Shown: one piece after another, positions 18,117 through 27,292 of the stretch
Layout of the letters: every line of letters starts with the position of its first letter
How positions within the stretch are numbered: the stretch's first letter is position 1
Source of the DNA: Blastococcus saxobsidens
Lineage (GTDB): Bacteria > Actinomycetota > Actinomycetes > Mycobacteriales > Geodermatophilaceae
Assembly (NCBI RefSeq): GCF_002938435.1
Contig: NZ_POQT01000015.1
Coordinates: 1 to 64,000, forward strand
Direction: 5' to 3'
DNA length: 64,000 nt
Notes under the pieces: model-generated
What the model was told of the DNA's origin: nothing
Seen by the model: the letters and a program-made list of their open reading frames with translations, nothing else
Databases searched by the model: none
Program-made: the position numbers and the translations under genes

Positions 18117-19355
18117 ATGAACACCGTCCTGCCACTGCTGAACGACACGGGCCTGCCGCCCGGCTCGCCCGGTCCCGACCGGCTTCCCGACAGTGCCCGG
18201 GAGGGCCTGGCCACCACGCCGTTCGGGCTCTACGTGCACGTCCCGTTCTGCGCGACCCGGTGCGGCTACTGCGACTTCAACACCTACACCTCCGACGAGC
18301 TGGGCCCCGGCGCCAACCGCAGCGAGTACGCCGGCACCGCGATCGCCGAGCTGGAGCTGGCCGCCCGCACCCTCGGACCGGACCTGCCGACCGTCTCGAC
18401 CGTCTTCGTCGGCGGCGGCACCCCCACGCTGCTGCCGGCCGACGACCTCGTCGCCGTCCTGGCGGGAGTGCGCGAGCTGTTCCCGGTGGCCCCCGGCGTC
18501 GAGGTGACCACCGAGGCCAACCCGGAGACCGTCTCGCCCGCGTCGCTGTCCCGGCTCCGGGAGGGCGGCTTCACCCGGGTGAGCCTGGGCATGCAGTCGG
18601 CGGCGCCGCACGTGCTGGCCGCCCTCGACCGCCGGCACACGCCCGGCCGCGCGGTGGAGGCGGCGCACGAGGCCCGCGCCGCCGGCTTCGAGCACGTGAA
18701 CCTGGACCTGATCTACGGCACGCCGGGGGAGAGCGACGCCGACTGGGCCGCCTCCCTCGACGCCGTCCTGGCCTCCCCGGTCGACCACGTGAGCGCCTAC
18801 GCGCTGATCGTCGAGGAGGGCACCAGGCTGGCCCGCCGCGTCCGGCGCGGCGAGCTGCCCATGCCGGACGACGACGTGCTGGCCGACCGCTACGAGCAGG
18901 CCGACGCGACCCTGCGGACGGCGGGCTTCGAGTGGTACGAGGTGTCCAACTGGGCGACCTCGGACGCCGCGCGCTGCCGGCACAACGAGCTGTACTGGGC
19001 CAACGCCAACTGGTGGGGCGTGGGACCCGGTGCGCACAGCCACGTCGGCGGGCTGCGCTGGTGGAACGTCAAGCACCCGGCCGCCTACGCCGACCGGCTC
19101 GCTCTCGGGCAGAGCCCCGCCCAGGACGCCGAGCTGCTCGATGAGATCGACCGCGCCCTGGAGGCCGTGATGCTCGGCCTGCGGCTGCGCGACGGGCTGC
19201 CGCTGACCGCGCTCACCGACACCGGCAGGTCCCGGGCCGCGGGCGCCGTCGCCGACGGGCTCCTGGACGCCGCGGCGCACGCAGCGGGTCGCGCCGTCCT
19301 GACCGACCGTGGCCGGCTCCTGGCCGACGCGGTGGTCCGCGACCTTACCGACTGA
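18117..19355 (+). CDS. hemW: Radical SAM heme chaperone HemW
   Basis: A 412-residue HemW-like protein. YVHVPFCATRCGYCDFNTY carries the radical-SAM CxxxCxxC cluster motif, followed by VFVGGGTPTLL and the HemN-family pattern NLDLIYGTPGES. Residues used by true coproporphyrinogen dehydrogenases are not evident, so heme delivery to respiratory enzymes is the better role. ATG 18117 follows GGGAGC. In actinobacteria hemW commonly precedes hrcA-dnaJ; here a DksA-like gene, a two-component pair and a small gene intervene. Confidence 0.92.
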   Translation: MNTVLPLLNDTGLPPGSPGPDRLPDSAREGLATTPFGLYVHVPFCATRCGYCDFNTYTSDELGPGANRSEYAGTAIAELELAARTLGPDLPTVSTVFVGGGTPTLLPADDLVAVLAGVRELFPVAPGVEVTTEANPETVSPASLSRLREGGFTRVSLGMQSAAPHVLAALDRRHTPGRAVEAAHEARAAGFEHVNLDLIYGTPGESDADWAASLDAVLASPVDHVSAYALIVEEGTRLARRVRRGELPMPDDDVLADRYEQADATLRTAGFEWYEVSNWATSDAARCRHNELYWANANWWGVGPGAHSHVGGLRWWNVKHPAAYADRLALGQSPAQDAELLDEIDRALEAVMLGLRLRDGLPLTALTDTGRSRAAGAVADGLLDAAAHAAGRAVLTDRGRLLADAVVRDLTD

Positions 19356-19362
19356 AAAAGGA

Positions 19363-19412
19363 CCCCCTGCCCCCCGATCCTCGCTGCGCTCGGGTCGGGA
19401 CCCTGCAGGGGG
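19363..19412. terminator. Long hairpin after hemW, with U-tract on the minus strand
   Basis: CCCCCTGC (19363-19370) pairs with GCAGGGGG (19405-19412). An inner CCGA/TCGG stem encloses a CTCGCTGCGCTCGG tip of the kind seen again at 34.1 kb. On the plus strand no U-run follows. On the minus strand the stem is followed by TTTTT (from AAAAA at 19355-19359), so it is a better terminator for leftward transcripts, though no leftward gene ends here. Confidence 0.6.
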
Positions 19413-19788
19413 CCGAGGGGCCCCGTTGCCCAGTTCATCCGAAAGAGCGAGATTCAGGTCGCAGTCGTGGGCTATGGTCCCCGTTCCGGCAACGGGGCCG
19501 GGCAGACCTCGGGGGTGATCGGCGTGGACGCATTCGCGTTCCGGCATGCGCGATCCCTGCCCGGTGCCCGCGCAGCCGTTCGGGTCCCCGCCCTCTCGGG
19601 CGGGATGTTGCTCGCACTGGCGATGAATCGCCGGGCCCGCGGCCTCCGCGGCCTCGACGTACTCCGTCGCAGCCAGGACCGGGCCCCGCCGCGCACGGCC
19701 TGACTCCCGTCCGGGAGTCGCGACCGCCCGTCCTGACGCGCCACCGACCGGTGACCGCGTTCTTCCGCGTTCCCAGAAGGAGATCCGC
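19413..19788. other. 376-bp stretch without a confident gene
   Basis: A possible -10 TATGGT (19473-19478) is followed by the inverted repeat CCCCGTT/AACGGGG. A perfect small hairpin GACTCCC/GGGAGTC lies at 19702-19719. An open frame (GTG 19467 to TGA 19703, 78 codons) has no recognisable features and I do not call it. The stretch probably holds the promoter and leader of the DksA-like gene. Confidence 0.4.
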
Positions 19789-20103
19789 ATGTCCGCCAGC
19801 CTCGACGCCATGACCGCCCCCTCGGCGGACCGTTTCCGCACCATGCTGGAGGTCCAGCGCACCGACGTCGTGCGGCAGCGCGAGGAGGCCCTCGCCGAGT
19901 GCGCCACGTCGGTCCCCGACCCGGTCGCCCAGCGCCGCAGCGCCGACCTCCAGCTCACGATCGAGGAGATCGACCGGGCGCTCGCCCGCATCGAGGCCGG
20001 CACCTACGGGCGCTGCACCGGCTGCGGCGCCTCCATCCCGGAGGAGCGGCTCGAGCTGCGCCCGTTCGCCAGCCGCTGCGTCACCTGCACCAGCGCCGCC
20101 TGA
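19789..20103 (+). CDS. DksA/TraR C4-type zinc-finger protein
   Basis: A 104-residue protein. A helical N-terminal part with TIEEIDRALARIEAGTYGRC leads into a four-cysteine zinc finger, CTGC followed 20 residues on by CVTC. DksA/TraR proteins bind RNA polymerase through the secondary channel; short actinobacterial members are poorly characterised. ATG 19789 has an excellent Shine-Dalgarno AGAAGGAGA. Confidence 0.88.
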   Translation: MSASLDAMTAPSADRFRTMLEVQRTDVVRQREEALAECATSVPDPVAQRRSADLQLTIEEIDRALARIEAGTYGRCTGCGASIPEERLELRPFASRCVTCTSAA

Positions 20104-20261
20104 TCCCAGGGGTCGCCGGTCGCCTCTGACGGATGTCAGGAGCGGCCGGCGACGTCCGGCACTACTGGCCGGTGCCGCGGCCCCGGCAGGCTGAGGCCAT
20201 GCCTCCCGCACCCGGCCGCTGCACGCGGTCGCGGGGCTGACCCGGTGGCTACGGTCGAGCC

Positions 20262-21374
20262 ATGGACGTGAACGGCCGGCTCCAGCAGCTTGGGTGGGCG
20301 CTGCCGTGGCTGCTGTTCCAGGTCTTCCCCGTCCTCGACCTGGTGACGACGCCGCGGCCGGACTGGGTGCGGGCCGGAGCGGCCGTCGCCCTGGTGGCCT
20401 TCACCGCCGCCTACCTGACGGTGTTCGCCCGGGCGTTCGGGCGGGGCTGCTCGCCGGCCTACCGCCAGCTGGCGGTCGTGGCCGTGCTGGGCGTCGGGCT
20501 GGCCGTCTGGCTGGGGACGCCGTTCGCCGGGCTGATGATCTACCTGTCCGCCGCGGTCGCGGTCACCCTGCCCGAACGCTGGGTGTGGCCGGCGGTCGTG
20601 GGTGCGACCGCCGTCTGCGCCGGGGTGGTCCTCGCCGACGAGAAGTTCGGGGACGTGTTCGTCCTGCCGCTGCTGTGCCTGCTGACCGCCTTCGCGCTGC
20701 GCGGCATGCGCTACCTGATCGGGGTCAACTCCGAGCTGACCGCGGCCCGGGACGAGCTGGCCCGCAACGCCGTCGCCGAGGAGCGGATGCGGTTCGCCCG
20801 CGACCTGCACGACCTGCTCGGGCACAGCCTGTCGCTCATCGCGCTCAAGAGCGAGCTGGCCGGCCGGCTCGCCGACCGCGACCCGGTCCGCGCCCGGCAG
20901 GAGATGGCCGACGTCGAGGCCGCCGCCCGCCGGGCGCTGGCCGAGGTGCGCGACGCCGTCAGCGGCTACCGCCAGGTCAGCCTGGGCCAGTCGCTGGCCG
21001 AGGCGCGGTCGGCGCTGTCGGCCGCGGGCATCTCGCTCACGGTTCCGCCGCCCGGTCAGCCGCTGCCCGGCGCGGTGGACGCGGTGCTCGGCTGGGTCGT
21101 CCGCGAGGCGATCACCAACGTGCTCCGGCACAGCGACGCCCGGTCGGTCGCGGTGGCCTTCCGGACGGTTGCGGACGGCGTCGAGCTGAGCGTCTCCGAC
21201 GACGGGCGCGGGAGCGACGCCCCCGCCGGGGCGGGGCTCAGCGGGCTGGCCGAGCGGGTGGCCGCGCTCGGCGGGCGGCTCGAGCACGGGCCGGCCGAGG
21301 GACGTGGCTTCCGGCTGACCGCCGCTGTGCCGCTGGACAGCCCGGTCCCGACCGGACAGGTGGCCGCCCGGTGA
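20262..21374 (+). CDS. Sensor histidine kinase, DesK/NarL-partner type (HisKA_3)
   Basis: A 370-residue kinase. The first ~150 residues hold about five membrane helices with little periplasmic sequence, which points to sensing in or near the membrane. The dimerisation and phosphoacceptor segment is RFARDLHDLLGHSLSLIALK (phospho-histidine in DLHDLLGHS). The ATPase domain has REAITNVLRHSDA (N box) and SDDGRGSD (G1). ATG 20262 follows a 158-bp gap. The stop overlaps the regulator start as GTGA, so the pair is translationally coupled. The signal is unknown. Confidence 0.9.
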   Translation: MDVNGRLQQLGWALPWLLFQVFPVLDLVTTPRPDWVRAGAAVALVAFTAAYLTVFARAFGRGCSPAYRQLAVVAVLGVGLAVWLGTPFAGLMIYLSAAVAVTLPERWVWPAVVGATAVCAGVVLADEKFGDVFVLPLLCLLTAFALRGMRYLIGVNSELTAARDELARNAVAEERMRFARDLHDLLGHSLSLIALKSELAGRLADRDPVRARQEMADVEAAARRALAEVRDAVSGYRQVSLGQSLAEARSALSAAGISLTVPPPGQPLPGAVDAVLGWVVREAITNVLRHSDARSVAVAFRTVADGVELSVSDDGRGSDAPAGAGLSGLAERVAALGGRLEHGPAEGRGFRLTAAVPLDSPVPTGQVAAR

Positions 21375-21976
21375 TCCGGGTGCTGCTGGCCGAGGACCAG
21401 TCGATGGTGCGCGGCGCCCTGCGCGCGCTGCTCGAGCTCGAGGACGACATCGAGGTGGTGGCCGAGGTGGGCCGCGGCGACGAGGTCGTGGCGGCCGCGG
21501 TCGAGCACCGGCCCGACGTCGCCCTGCTCGACATCGAGATGCCCGGCGCCGACGGGCTGACCGCCGCCCGGGAGCTGGCGACGGCCCTGCCGGGCTGCCG
21601 GGCGGTGATCCTCACGACCTTCGGTCGGCCGGGCTTCCTGCGGCGGGCCATGGAGGTGGGCGCGGCCGGTTTCCTGGTCAAGGACGCGCCGGTCGCCGAG
21701 CTCGCCCAGGGCATCAGGGCGGTGATGGCCGGCGAACGGGTCATCGACCGGGACCTCGCCGCCGCGGCCCTGGCCATCGGGGCGACACCGCTGTCGGCAC
21801 GGGAGGCCGACGTGCTGCGTGCCGCCGCCGACGGGGCCACCGTCGCCGACATCGCCGGACGGCTGTTCCTGTCCGAGGGGACGGTGCGCAACTACCTGTC
21901 GTCGGCCATCGGCAAGACCGGCGCCCGCACCCGGGTGGAGGCCGCGCGCGTCGCCGAGGACAAGGGCTGGCTGTAG
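21371..21976 (+). CDS. NarL/FixJ-family response regulator (DesR-like)
   Basis: A 201-residue response regulator. The receiver has LAEDQSMVRGAL with the acidic pair, phospho-acceptor aspartate in VALLDIEMPG, the conserved threonine in ILTTFGR and lysine in FLVKDAP. The LuxR-type helix-turn-helix is LSAREADVLRAAADGATVAD, then IAGRLFLSEGTVRNYLSSAIGK. GTG 21371 shares four bases with the kinase stop. The gene ends in TAG. Confidence 0.92.
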   Translation: MIRVLLAEDQSMVRGALRALLELEDDIEVVAEVGRGDEVVAAAVEHRPDVALLDIEMPGADGLTAARELATALPGCRAVILTTFGRPGFLRRAMEVGAAGFLVKDAPVAELAQGIRAVMAGERVIDRDLAAAALAIGATPLSAREADVLRAAADGATVADIAGRLFLSEGTVRNYLSSAIGKTGARTRVEAARVAEDKGWL

Positions 21977-21977
21977 C

Positions 21978-22355
21978 TCAGCTCGTGCGGGGGCCCGGCA
22001 CCGGCGGCTGGGCGGGGATCGCCGCGGTGCTCGGGCCGGCCGGTGCCTGCACCGGCGTGAGCGCATCCAGGTCGAGCACCCGCACGTGGATCACGTTGCG
22101 CTGCTGCAGCGCGGCCCGCAGAGCCCGGTGCAACCCGTCCTCCAGGTAGAGCTCGCCGTGCCACTGCACGGCGTGCGGGAACAGGTCGCCGTAGAAGGTC
22201 GAGTCGTCGGCCAGCAGGGCGTCGAGCGCCAGCTCCCGCTTCGTCGTCGTCAGCGTGTCCAGGCGGACCTGACGGGGCGGGATCATCGCCCAGTCGCGGG
22301 TGGACAGCCCGTGGTCGGGATACGGGCGACCGTCGTGCACGCCTTTGAAGATCAG
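21978..22355 (-). CDS. Conserved actinobacterial protein, probable CTG start
   Basis: A protein of up to 125 residues. The core DGRPYPDHGLSTRDW, IPPRQVRLDTLTTTKRELAL, DSTFYGDLFPHAV and YLEDGLHRALRAALQQRNVI is typical of a conserved actinobacterial family of unknown role with a faint ParB-like look. CTG 22355 is chosen because GGAGG lies seven bases upstream and it yields the family-like start (M)IFKGVHDGRPYPDHG. GTG 22340 would drop five residues and has no Shine-Dalgarno site. It converges with the response regulator and is divergent from hrcA. Confidence 0.78.
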   Translation of the reverse strand: MIFKGVHDGRPYPDHGLSTRDWAMIPPRQVRLDTLTTTKRELALDALLADDSTFYGDLFPHAVQWHGELYLEDGLHRALRAALQQRNVIHVRVLDLDALTPVQAPAGPSTAAIPAQPPVPGPRTS

Positions 22356-22502
22356 GGGAGGACCTCCGCCTCTCAGCCCCGCCCCGGGGCGCCGACGGCC
22401 CCACCCTAGTCGTCGTCGGCCGCGGCCGTCGCGGCCCTCGACGGCCCCGTGCGGAGGCCCGGCGCGAGCGGGCGAGCGCTGAGGAGGACGGCGTCCTTCG
22501 CG

Positions 22503-22538
22503 TATGCTGGGCTGGCACTCTGTCCGTGCGAGTGCCAG
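22503..22538 (+). promoter_or_regulatory. CIRCE operator with overlapping promoter -10 upstream of hrcA
   Basis: CTGGCACTC (22512-22520), a nine-base spacer and GAGTGCCAG (22530-22538) form a perfect inverted repeat matching CIRCE (TTAGCACTC-N9-GAGTGCTAA). A -10 TATGCT lies at 22503-22508, so bound HrcA would block the promoter. This predicts autorepression of hrcA-dnaJ and heat-shock induction. Confidence 0.93.
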
Positions 22539-22623
22539 CCCGCAGCCGCTCGGGCCGGCCCGCCTCGGGACCTGCTTCCCGAGGGTGCGCACGGCGCGTC
22601 GACCGGTACGGGGAGGTGTCACC

Positions 22624-23646
22624 GTGGCGCACGACGAACGCCGCCTGGAGGTGCTCCGGGCCATCGTCCAGGACTTCGTGTCGACCAACGACCCGGTCGG
22701 CAGCAAGGCCCTGGCCGAACGGCACGACCTCGGTGTCTCGCCGGCGACCATCCGCAACGACATGGCGGTGCTGGAGGAGCAGGGCTACATCACCCAGCCG
22801 CACACCAGCGCCGGCCGCGTGCCCACCGACAAGGGATACCGGCTCTTCGTGGACCGGCTGTCGGCGGTCAAGCCGCTCTCGGCCGCCGAGCGGCGGGCGA
22901 TCGAGCGGTTCCTCGACGGCGCCGTCGACCTGCACGACGTCCTCGGCCGCACCGTCCGCCTGCTGGCGCAGCTGACCCGCCAGGTCGCCGTCGTCCAGTA
23001 CCCGACGCTGTCGCGCAGCACGGTCCGCCACCTCGAGGTGGTGCAGGTCGCCGCCGGCCGGCTGCTGCTGGTGCTCATCACCGACACCGGGCGGGTCGAG
23101 CAGCGGGTCGTCGACTCCCCGGTCGAGGTGGACGCCCAGGCCGTCCCGGAGCTGCGGGCCCTGCTGAACTCCGCGTTCGCCGGGGTGAAGCTCGCCGACG
23201 CCGGCGACAAGATCCCCGACCTGCTGGAGACCGCCCCCTCGCACCTGCGCGGGCTCGTGACGACGGTGAGCACCACGCTGGTCGAGACGCTGGTGGAGCC
23301 CAGCGACGACCGGCTGGTGATCGGTGGGACGGCGAACCTCGCGCGCGGCAACGCCATGGACTTCTCCGGCACCATGCGACCGCTGCTGGAGGCGCTGGAG
23401 GAGCAGGTCGTCGTCCTGCGCCTCATGGGCGAGGTCGACCCGAGCACCGTGCTGGTGCGGATCGGCGAGGAGAACGCCCACGAGGCGCTCACCGGCGCCT
23501 CGCTGGTCACCGTGGGGTACGGCTCCGCCGAACGACCGCTCGGCGGTCTCGGCGTCGTGGGGCCGACCCGGATGGACTACCCAGGGAACATGGCCGCGGT
23601 ACGTGCCGTGGCCCGCTACGTCGGCCACCTGCTGGCCGAGAGCTGA
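22624..23646 (+). CDS. hrcA: Heat-inducible transcription repressor HrcA
   Basis: A 340-residue repressor of CIRCE-controlled chaperone genes. The winged helix contains [20 protein letters not shown], then [14 protein letters not shown] and [14 protein letters not shown]. The GAF-like inserted domain and C-terminal dimerisation region follow, with the late [23 protein letters not shown] 22624 precedes [14 protein letters not shown], the family start; the frame is open upstream across the operator. It is followed 15 bp later by dnaJ. Confidence 0.96.
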   Translation: MAHDERRLEVLRAIVQDFVSTNDPVGSKALAERHDLGVSPATIRNDMAVLEEQGYITQPHTSAGRVPTDKGYRLFVDRLSAVKPLSAAERRAIERFLDGAVDLHDVLGRTVRLLAQLTRQVAVVQYPTLSRSTVRHLEVVQVAAGRLLLVLITDTGRVEQRVVDSPVEVDAQAVPELRALLNSAFAGVKLADAGDKIPDLLETAPSHLRGLVTTVSTTLVETLVEPSDDRLVIGGTANLARGNAMDFSGTMRPLLEALEEQVVVLRLMGEVDPSTVLVRIGEENAHEALTGASLVTVGYGSAERPLGGLGVVGPTRMDYPGNMAAVRAVARYVGHLLAES

Positions 23647-23661
23647 GGACGAGACTCACCG

Positions 23662-24792
23662 ATGGCAACCGACTACTACGGCGTGCTGGGCCTTGCCCAG
23701 GGGGCGAGCGACACCGACATCAAGCGCTCCTACCGGCGGCTGGCCCGCGACCTGCACCCCGACGTCAACCCCGACCCGGAGGCCAAGGAGCGCTTCCAGG
23801 AGGTCACCCGGGCCTACGAGGCGCTGACCGACCCGGAGAAGCGCCGGATCGTCGACCTGGGCGGTGACCCGTTCGACTCCGGGCCGGGCGGCGCCGGTGG
23901 CTTCGGTGGCGCCGGGTTCGGCGGCCTGGGCGACATCATGGACGCCTTCTTCGGGGGCGCGGCGGCCCGCGGACCGCGCAGCCGTACCCGCGCCGGCCGC
24001 GACGCGCTGATCCCGGTCGAGCTGGAGCTCGACGAGACGGTGTTCGGCACCCAGAAGGACATCACCGTCGACACCGCCGTCCTCTGCGACACCTGCACCG
24101 GTGCGGGCACCGCACCCGGCACCCACGCCACCACCTGCGCCACGTGCTCGGGCCGCGGCGAGGTGCAGAGCGTGCAGCGCGGTTTCCTCGGCCAGGTCGT
24201 CTCCAGCCGGATCTGCCCGACCTGCTCGGGCACCGGCCAGGTGATCCCCGAGCCGTGCCCCAAGTGCGCGGGTGACGGCCGGGTGCGGTCTCGGCGCACC
24301 ATCTCGGTCAAGGTCCCGGCCGGCGTCGAGGACGGCATGCGGATCCGGCTGACCGGCCACGGCGAGGTCGGTCCCGGCGGTGGCCCCGCCGGGGACCTCT
24401 ACGTCGAGGTGCACGAGCGCCCGCACCCGGTGTTCACGCGCGAGGGCGAGGACCTGCACTGCCGGGTCACCCTGCCCATGACCTCCGCCGCGCTGGGTAC
24501 CACGCTCAACCTCAAGACGCTGGACGGCGAGGAGGACCTCGACATCCGTCCGGGCACCCAGTCCGGCAGCGTGCTCACGCTGCGCGCCCACGGTGCCCCG
24601 CGGCTGCGGGCGACCGGCCGGGGCAACCTCCTGGTGCACGTCGAGGTGCAGACGCCCACCAAGCTGGACGCCGAGCAGGAGAAGCTGCTGCGCGAGCTCG
24701 CCGCACTGCGCGGCGAGGACCAGCCCGAGTCCAACCGCGAGGCGCAGGGCGGCCTGTTCTCCCGGGTCCGCGACGCGTTCAACGGGCGCTGA
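23662..24792 (+). CDS. dnaJ: Chaperone DnaJ (HrcA-linked DnaJ2 type)
   Basis: A 376-residue type I J-protein. The J domain starts [20 protein letters not shown] and has the HPD tripeptide (LHPDVNPD). A Gly/Phe-rich linker follows, then four zinc-binding repeats ([32 protein letters not shown]) and the substrate-binding C-terminal domain. It stimulates DnaK ATPase. It sits between hrcA and rsmE, so it should fall under CIRCE control; dnaK is not in the window. Confidence 0.96.
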   Translation: MATDYYGVLGLAQGASDTDIKRSYRRLARDLHPDVNPDPEAKERFQEVTRAYEALTDPEKRRIVDLGGDPFDSGPGGAGGFGGAGFGGLGDIMDAFFGGAAARGPRSRTRAGRDALIPVELELDETVFGTQKDITVDTAVLCDTCTGAGTAPGTHATTCATCSGRGEVQSVQRGFLGQVVSSRICPTCSGTGQVIPEPCPKCAGDGRVRSRRTISVKVPAGVEDGMRIRLTGHGEVGPGGGPAGDLYVEVHERPHPVFTREGEDLHCRVTLPMTSAALGTTLNLKTLDGEEDLDIRPGTQSGSVLTLRAHGAPRLRATGRGNLLVHVEVQTPTKLDAEQEKLLRELAALRGEDQPESNREAQGGLFSRVRDAFNGR

Positions 24793-24796
24793 GCCG

Positions 24797-25549
24797 GTGA
24801 GCACCGAGGTCCCCGAGCTCGACGGCGCGCCGCTCTTCCTCGTGGACGAGGTGCCGGACGTCCCGGAGCTGCTGGTCGACGGCCAGGAGGGGCGGCACGC
24901 GGTCGACGTGCTGCGCCTGCAGCCCGGTGAGCGGGTGCACGTCGGGAACGGCGACGGCACGCTCGCCGAGGGCGACGTCGTGGCCGCGGGGCCCGAGGGG
25001 CTGCGCGTGGCGGTCCGGGCCCGGTTCGAGGTGCCCGCGCCCGACCCGGAGTTCGTGCTCGTCCAGGCACTGCCCAAGGGCGACCGCGGACCGCTGGCCG
25101 TCGACCTCGCCACCGAGCTCGGCGTCGACCGGATCGTGCCCTGGCAGGCGGCCCGCTGCGTGACCCGCTGGCGGGACGACCGGGTGGGCAAGGGCGTGGC
25201 CAAGTGGCGCGCGGCGGCCCGCGCGGCGAGCAAGCAGTCCCGCCGGCCGCGGCTGCCCGAGGTGACCGAGCCGATGACCACCCGGGAGGTGGCCGGGCTG
25301 CTCGCCGACGCCGACCTCGCCGTGGTGCTGCACGAGCAGGCCCGTCGTCCGCTCGCCGGCCTCACCGTGCCCACGGAGGGCACGGTGGTGATCGTCGTCG
25401 GCCCCGAGGGCGGCCTCACCGACGGCGAGGTCGTGGCCTTCCGGGCCGCCGGCGCCGAGCCGGTGCGGCTTGGCCCCGAGGTGCTGCGCACCTCCACCGC
25501 GGGCGCGGCCGCGATCGCCGCGCTCTCCACCCGCACCCGCTGGCACTGA
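24797..25549 (+). CDS. rsmE: 16S rRNA m3U1498 methyltransferase
   Basis: A 250-residue SPOUT methyltransferase that methylates U1498 of 16S rRNA. An N-terminal PUA-like domain (HAVDVLRLQPGERVHVGNGD) is followed by the knotted SAM site: VIVVGPEGGLTDGEV and LGPEVLRTSTAGAAAIAAL are diagnostic. GTG 24797 lies five bases after the dnaJ stop and matches the expected length. Last gene of the hrcA unit. Confidence 0.95.
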   Translation: MSTEVPELDGAPLFLVDEVPDVPELLVDGQEGRHAVDVLRLQPGERVHVGNGDGTLAEGDVVAAGPEGLRVAVRARFEVPAPDPEFVLVQALPKGDRGPLAVDLATELGVDRIVPWQAARCVTRWRDDRVGKGVAKWRAAARAASKQSRRPRLPEVTEPMTTREVAGLLADADLAVVLHEQARRPLAGLTVPTEGTVVIVVGPEGGLTDGEVVAFRAAGAEPVRLGPEVLRTSTAGAAAIAALSTRTRWH

Positions 25550-25587
25550 GCCGGACTCACTGATGATCAGGTCTGCTGATCCGTCAG

Positions 25588-25623
25588 GGGTCCTGGCTCA
25601 CCGTCGGTGCTGAGCCAGGACCC
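25588..25623. terminator. Strong hairpin between convergent rsmE and the ABC permease
   Basis: GGGTCCTGGCTCA (25588-25600) and TGAGCCAGGACCC (25611-25623) form a perfect 13-pair stem with a ten-base loop. A third copy of TGAGCCAGGA lies at 25631-25640. There is no U-tract, as is common in this GC-rich setting. Confidence 0.75.
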
Positions 25624-25681
25624 GCGACGCTGAGCCAGGACAGCGCTCGGCACCACCCGGCGGGAAGCCCTCGTCGGACGC

Positions 25682-27292
25682 TCAGCGCAGGGCGGCGCGC
25701 GCCCGCTCGGCCACCACGTCGACGGCGAAGCTGAGCACCACGATCGCGCCGAGCACGGTGGCTACCGCGGGCCAGTCGAAGGCCGAGATCCGGGCCGACA
25801 GCAGCACGCCGATGCCCCCGGCGCCGAGCAGCCCGACCAGCACGGTGTCGCGGATCGCCACCTCCCAGCGGTGGAGGGCGAGGGCGAGCACGGGCCCGGT
25901 CAGCGCGGGGACGGCGCCGTACAGCCAGGCACCGGCAGCCGAGGCGCCGGCCGCGCGGAGCGCCTCGCGGGGACGGCGGTCGGCCTCCTCCACCGCCTCC
26001 CCGACGAGCCGCCCCAGCACGCCGAGCGTGTAGACGCCGAGCGCGAGCGCCCCGGGGAGGACACCGGGGAGCAGCACGAAGAGCAGGACCAGGGCCCACA
26101 CCGGCGGGGGCACCGCACGCAGCAGCAGCAGCACGAGGCGCACCAGCGCGCCACCGGCCCGGCGCACAGGACCGGCCCCCGGTGAGCGTGCCGCGAGGCC
26201 GGCCAGGAGGAGCGCCCCGGCGGTGGCGACGACGACCGCGACCACCGACATGGCGAGGGTGTCGACGGCCGTGGCGGCCACGTCGGCGAGCAGCGACCGC
26301 TGGGTCGACGGCGGCCACGCGGCGGAGGCGACGTAGGACAGCTGCTCCCGGGCGCGCGCGGAGACCAGCGCGGCGGGGGAGAGGGCGAGGAACCACAGCG
26401 ACCAGGCGACCAGCGCCACGACGATCCCGACCGCGGTGGTGAGCACCGGGTCCCGCCCGGGGCCGGGGGACGGGGGAGCGGCCACCCGGCGGCGGACGGC
26501 GCGGCCGCCGACGTCGGCCAGCAGGCACAGGAGGCCGAGGGCGTAGACCGTCGTCCAGACCTGCTCCCAGCGCAGGGAGGTGAACGACAGCGCCAACTGG
26601 TAGCCCAGGCCGCCGGCGCCGATGAGGCCCAGCACCACCGCGGAGCGGACGGCGCACTCCAGCCGGTAGAAGGAGTAGGACAGCAGGCCGCCGGCCGCCG
26701 AGGGCAGCAGCCCGTACAGGGCGGCGGTGCCCCGGCCGGCGCCGGCCGCCCGGAGCGCCTCGTAGCCCCCGCCGGGCACCTCGTCGAGGAGGTCGGCGAA
26801 GACCGTCGCGGTGACGGCGCCGTACGGGACGGCGATGGCGAGCACGCCGACCCAGGGGTCCAGGCCGAGGACGTTGACGAGCAGCAGCCCCCACACCGCC
26901 TCGTGCAGCCCGCGCGGGACGGCCAGCAGCCCGCGGGCGGCCAGCCAGCCCGAGCGGCGTCGTCCCCAGGTCCGCCGGGAGACGAGCGCCGCACCGACCG
27001 CACCGAGCACCAGCGCCAGGCCGCCGCCGAGCACGGCGTAGGCGACGGTGACCAGGGCCGACCCGGCCACGACGGAGAGGAACCCTGGGTCCAGCTCGGG
27101 CCGCAGGGCCGCGGTGGCGAAGCGGCCGAACTGGGCGGACCCACCCGGGTTCAGCACCGACCCGGAGAACAGGCCGGCGCCGGCGAGCGCGGCGGCGGTC
27201 AGCACGACGGCGGTCAGCCCCCACGCCCACCGGCGCCGGTCGCGCGCCAGCCGGGCAGCCGGCGGGACGGCCCGGTCCAGGACGGTGGTCAC
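25682..27292 (-). CDS. ABC permease, two fused PhnE-like domains
   Basis: A 536-residue permease made of two PhnE-type halves. The first half has the loop EALRAAGAGRGTAALYGLLP and ends with SAVVLGLIGAGGLGYQLAL. The second repeats it (EALRAAGASAAGAWLYGAVP; DTVLVGLLGAGGIGVLL). Most bacteria use one PhnE as a homodimer or two separate genes. GTG 27292 overlaps the ATPase stop as GTGA. The neighbouring binding protein suggests an oxyanion substrate: phosphonate or phosphite by family, or selenate by the subfamily. Confidence 0.88.
   Translation of the reverse strand: MTTVLDRAVPPAARLARDRRRWAWGLTAVVLTAAALAGAGLFSGSVLNPGGSAQFGRFATAALRPELDPGFLSVVAGSALVTVAYAVLGGGLALVLGAVGAALVSRRTWGRRRSGWLAARGLLAVPRGLHEAVWGLLLVNVLGLDPWVGVLAIAVPYGAVTATVFADLLDEVPGGGYEALRAAGAGRGTAALYGLLPSAAGGLLSYSFYRLECAVRSAVVLGLIGAGGLGYQLALSFTSLRWEQVWTTVYALGLLCLLADVGGRAVRRRVAAPPSPGPGRDPVLTTAVGIVVALVAWSLWFLALSPAALVSARAREQLSYVASAAWPPSTQRSLLADVAATAVDTLAMSVVAVVVATAGALLLAGLAARSPGAGPVRRAGGALVRLVLLLLRAVPPPVWALVLLFVLLPGVLPGALALGVYTLGVLGRLVGEAVEEADRRPREALRAAGASAAGAWLYGAVPALTGPVLALALHRWEVAIRDTVLVGLLGAGGIGVLLSARISAFDWPAVATVLGAIVVLSFAVDVVAERARAALR

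Noticed and set aside
19467-19703. 78-codon open frame between hemW and the DksA-like gene
   Set aside because: No family, no ribosome site, arginine- and glycine-rich composition of chance frames. Kept only as part of the intergenic description.
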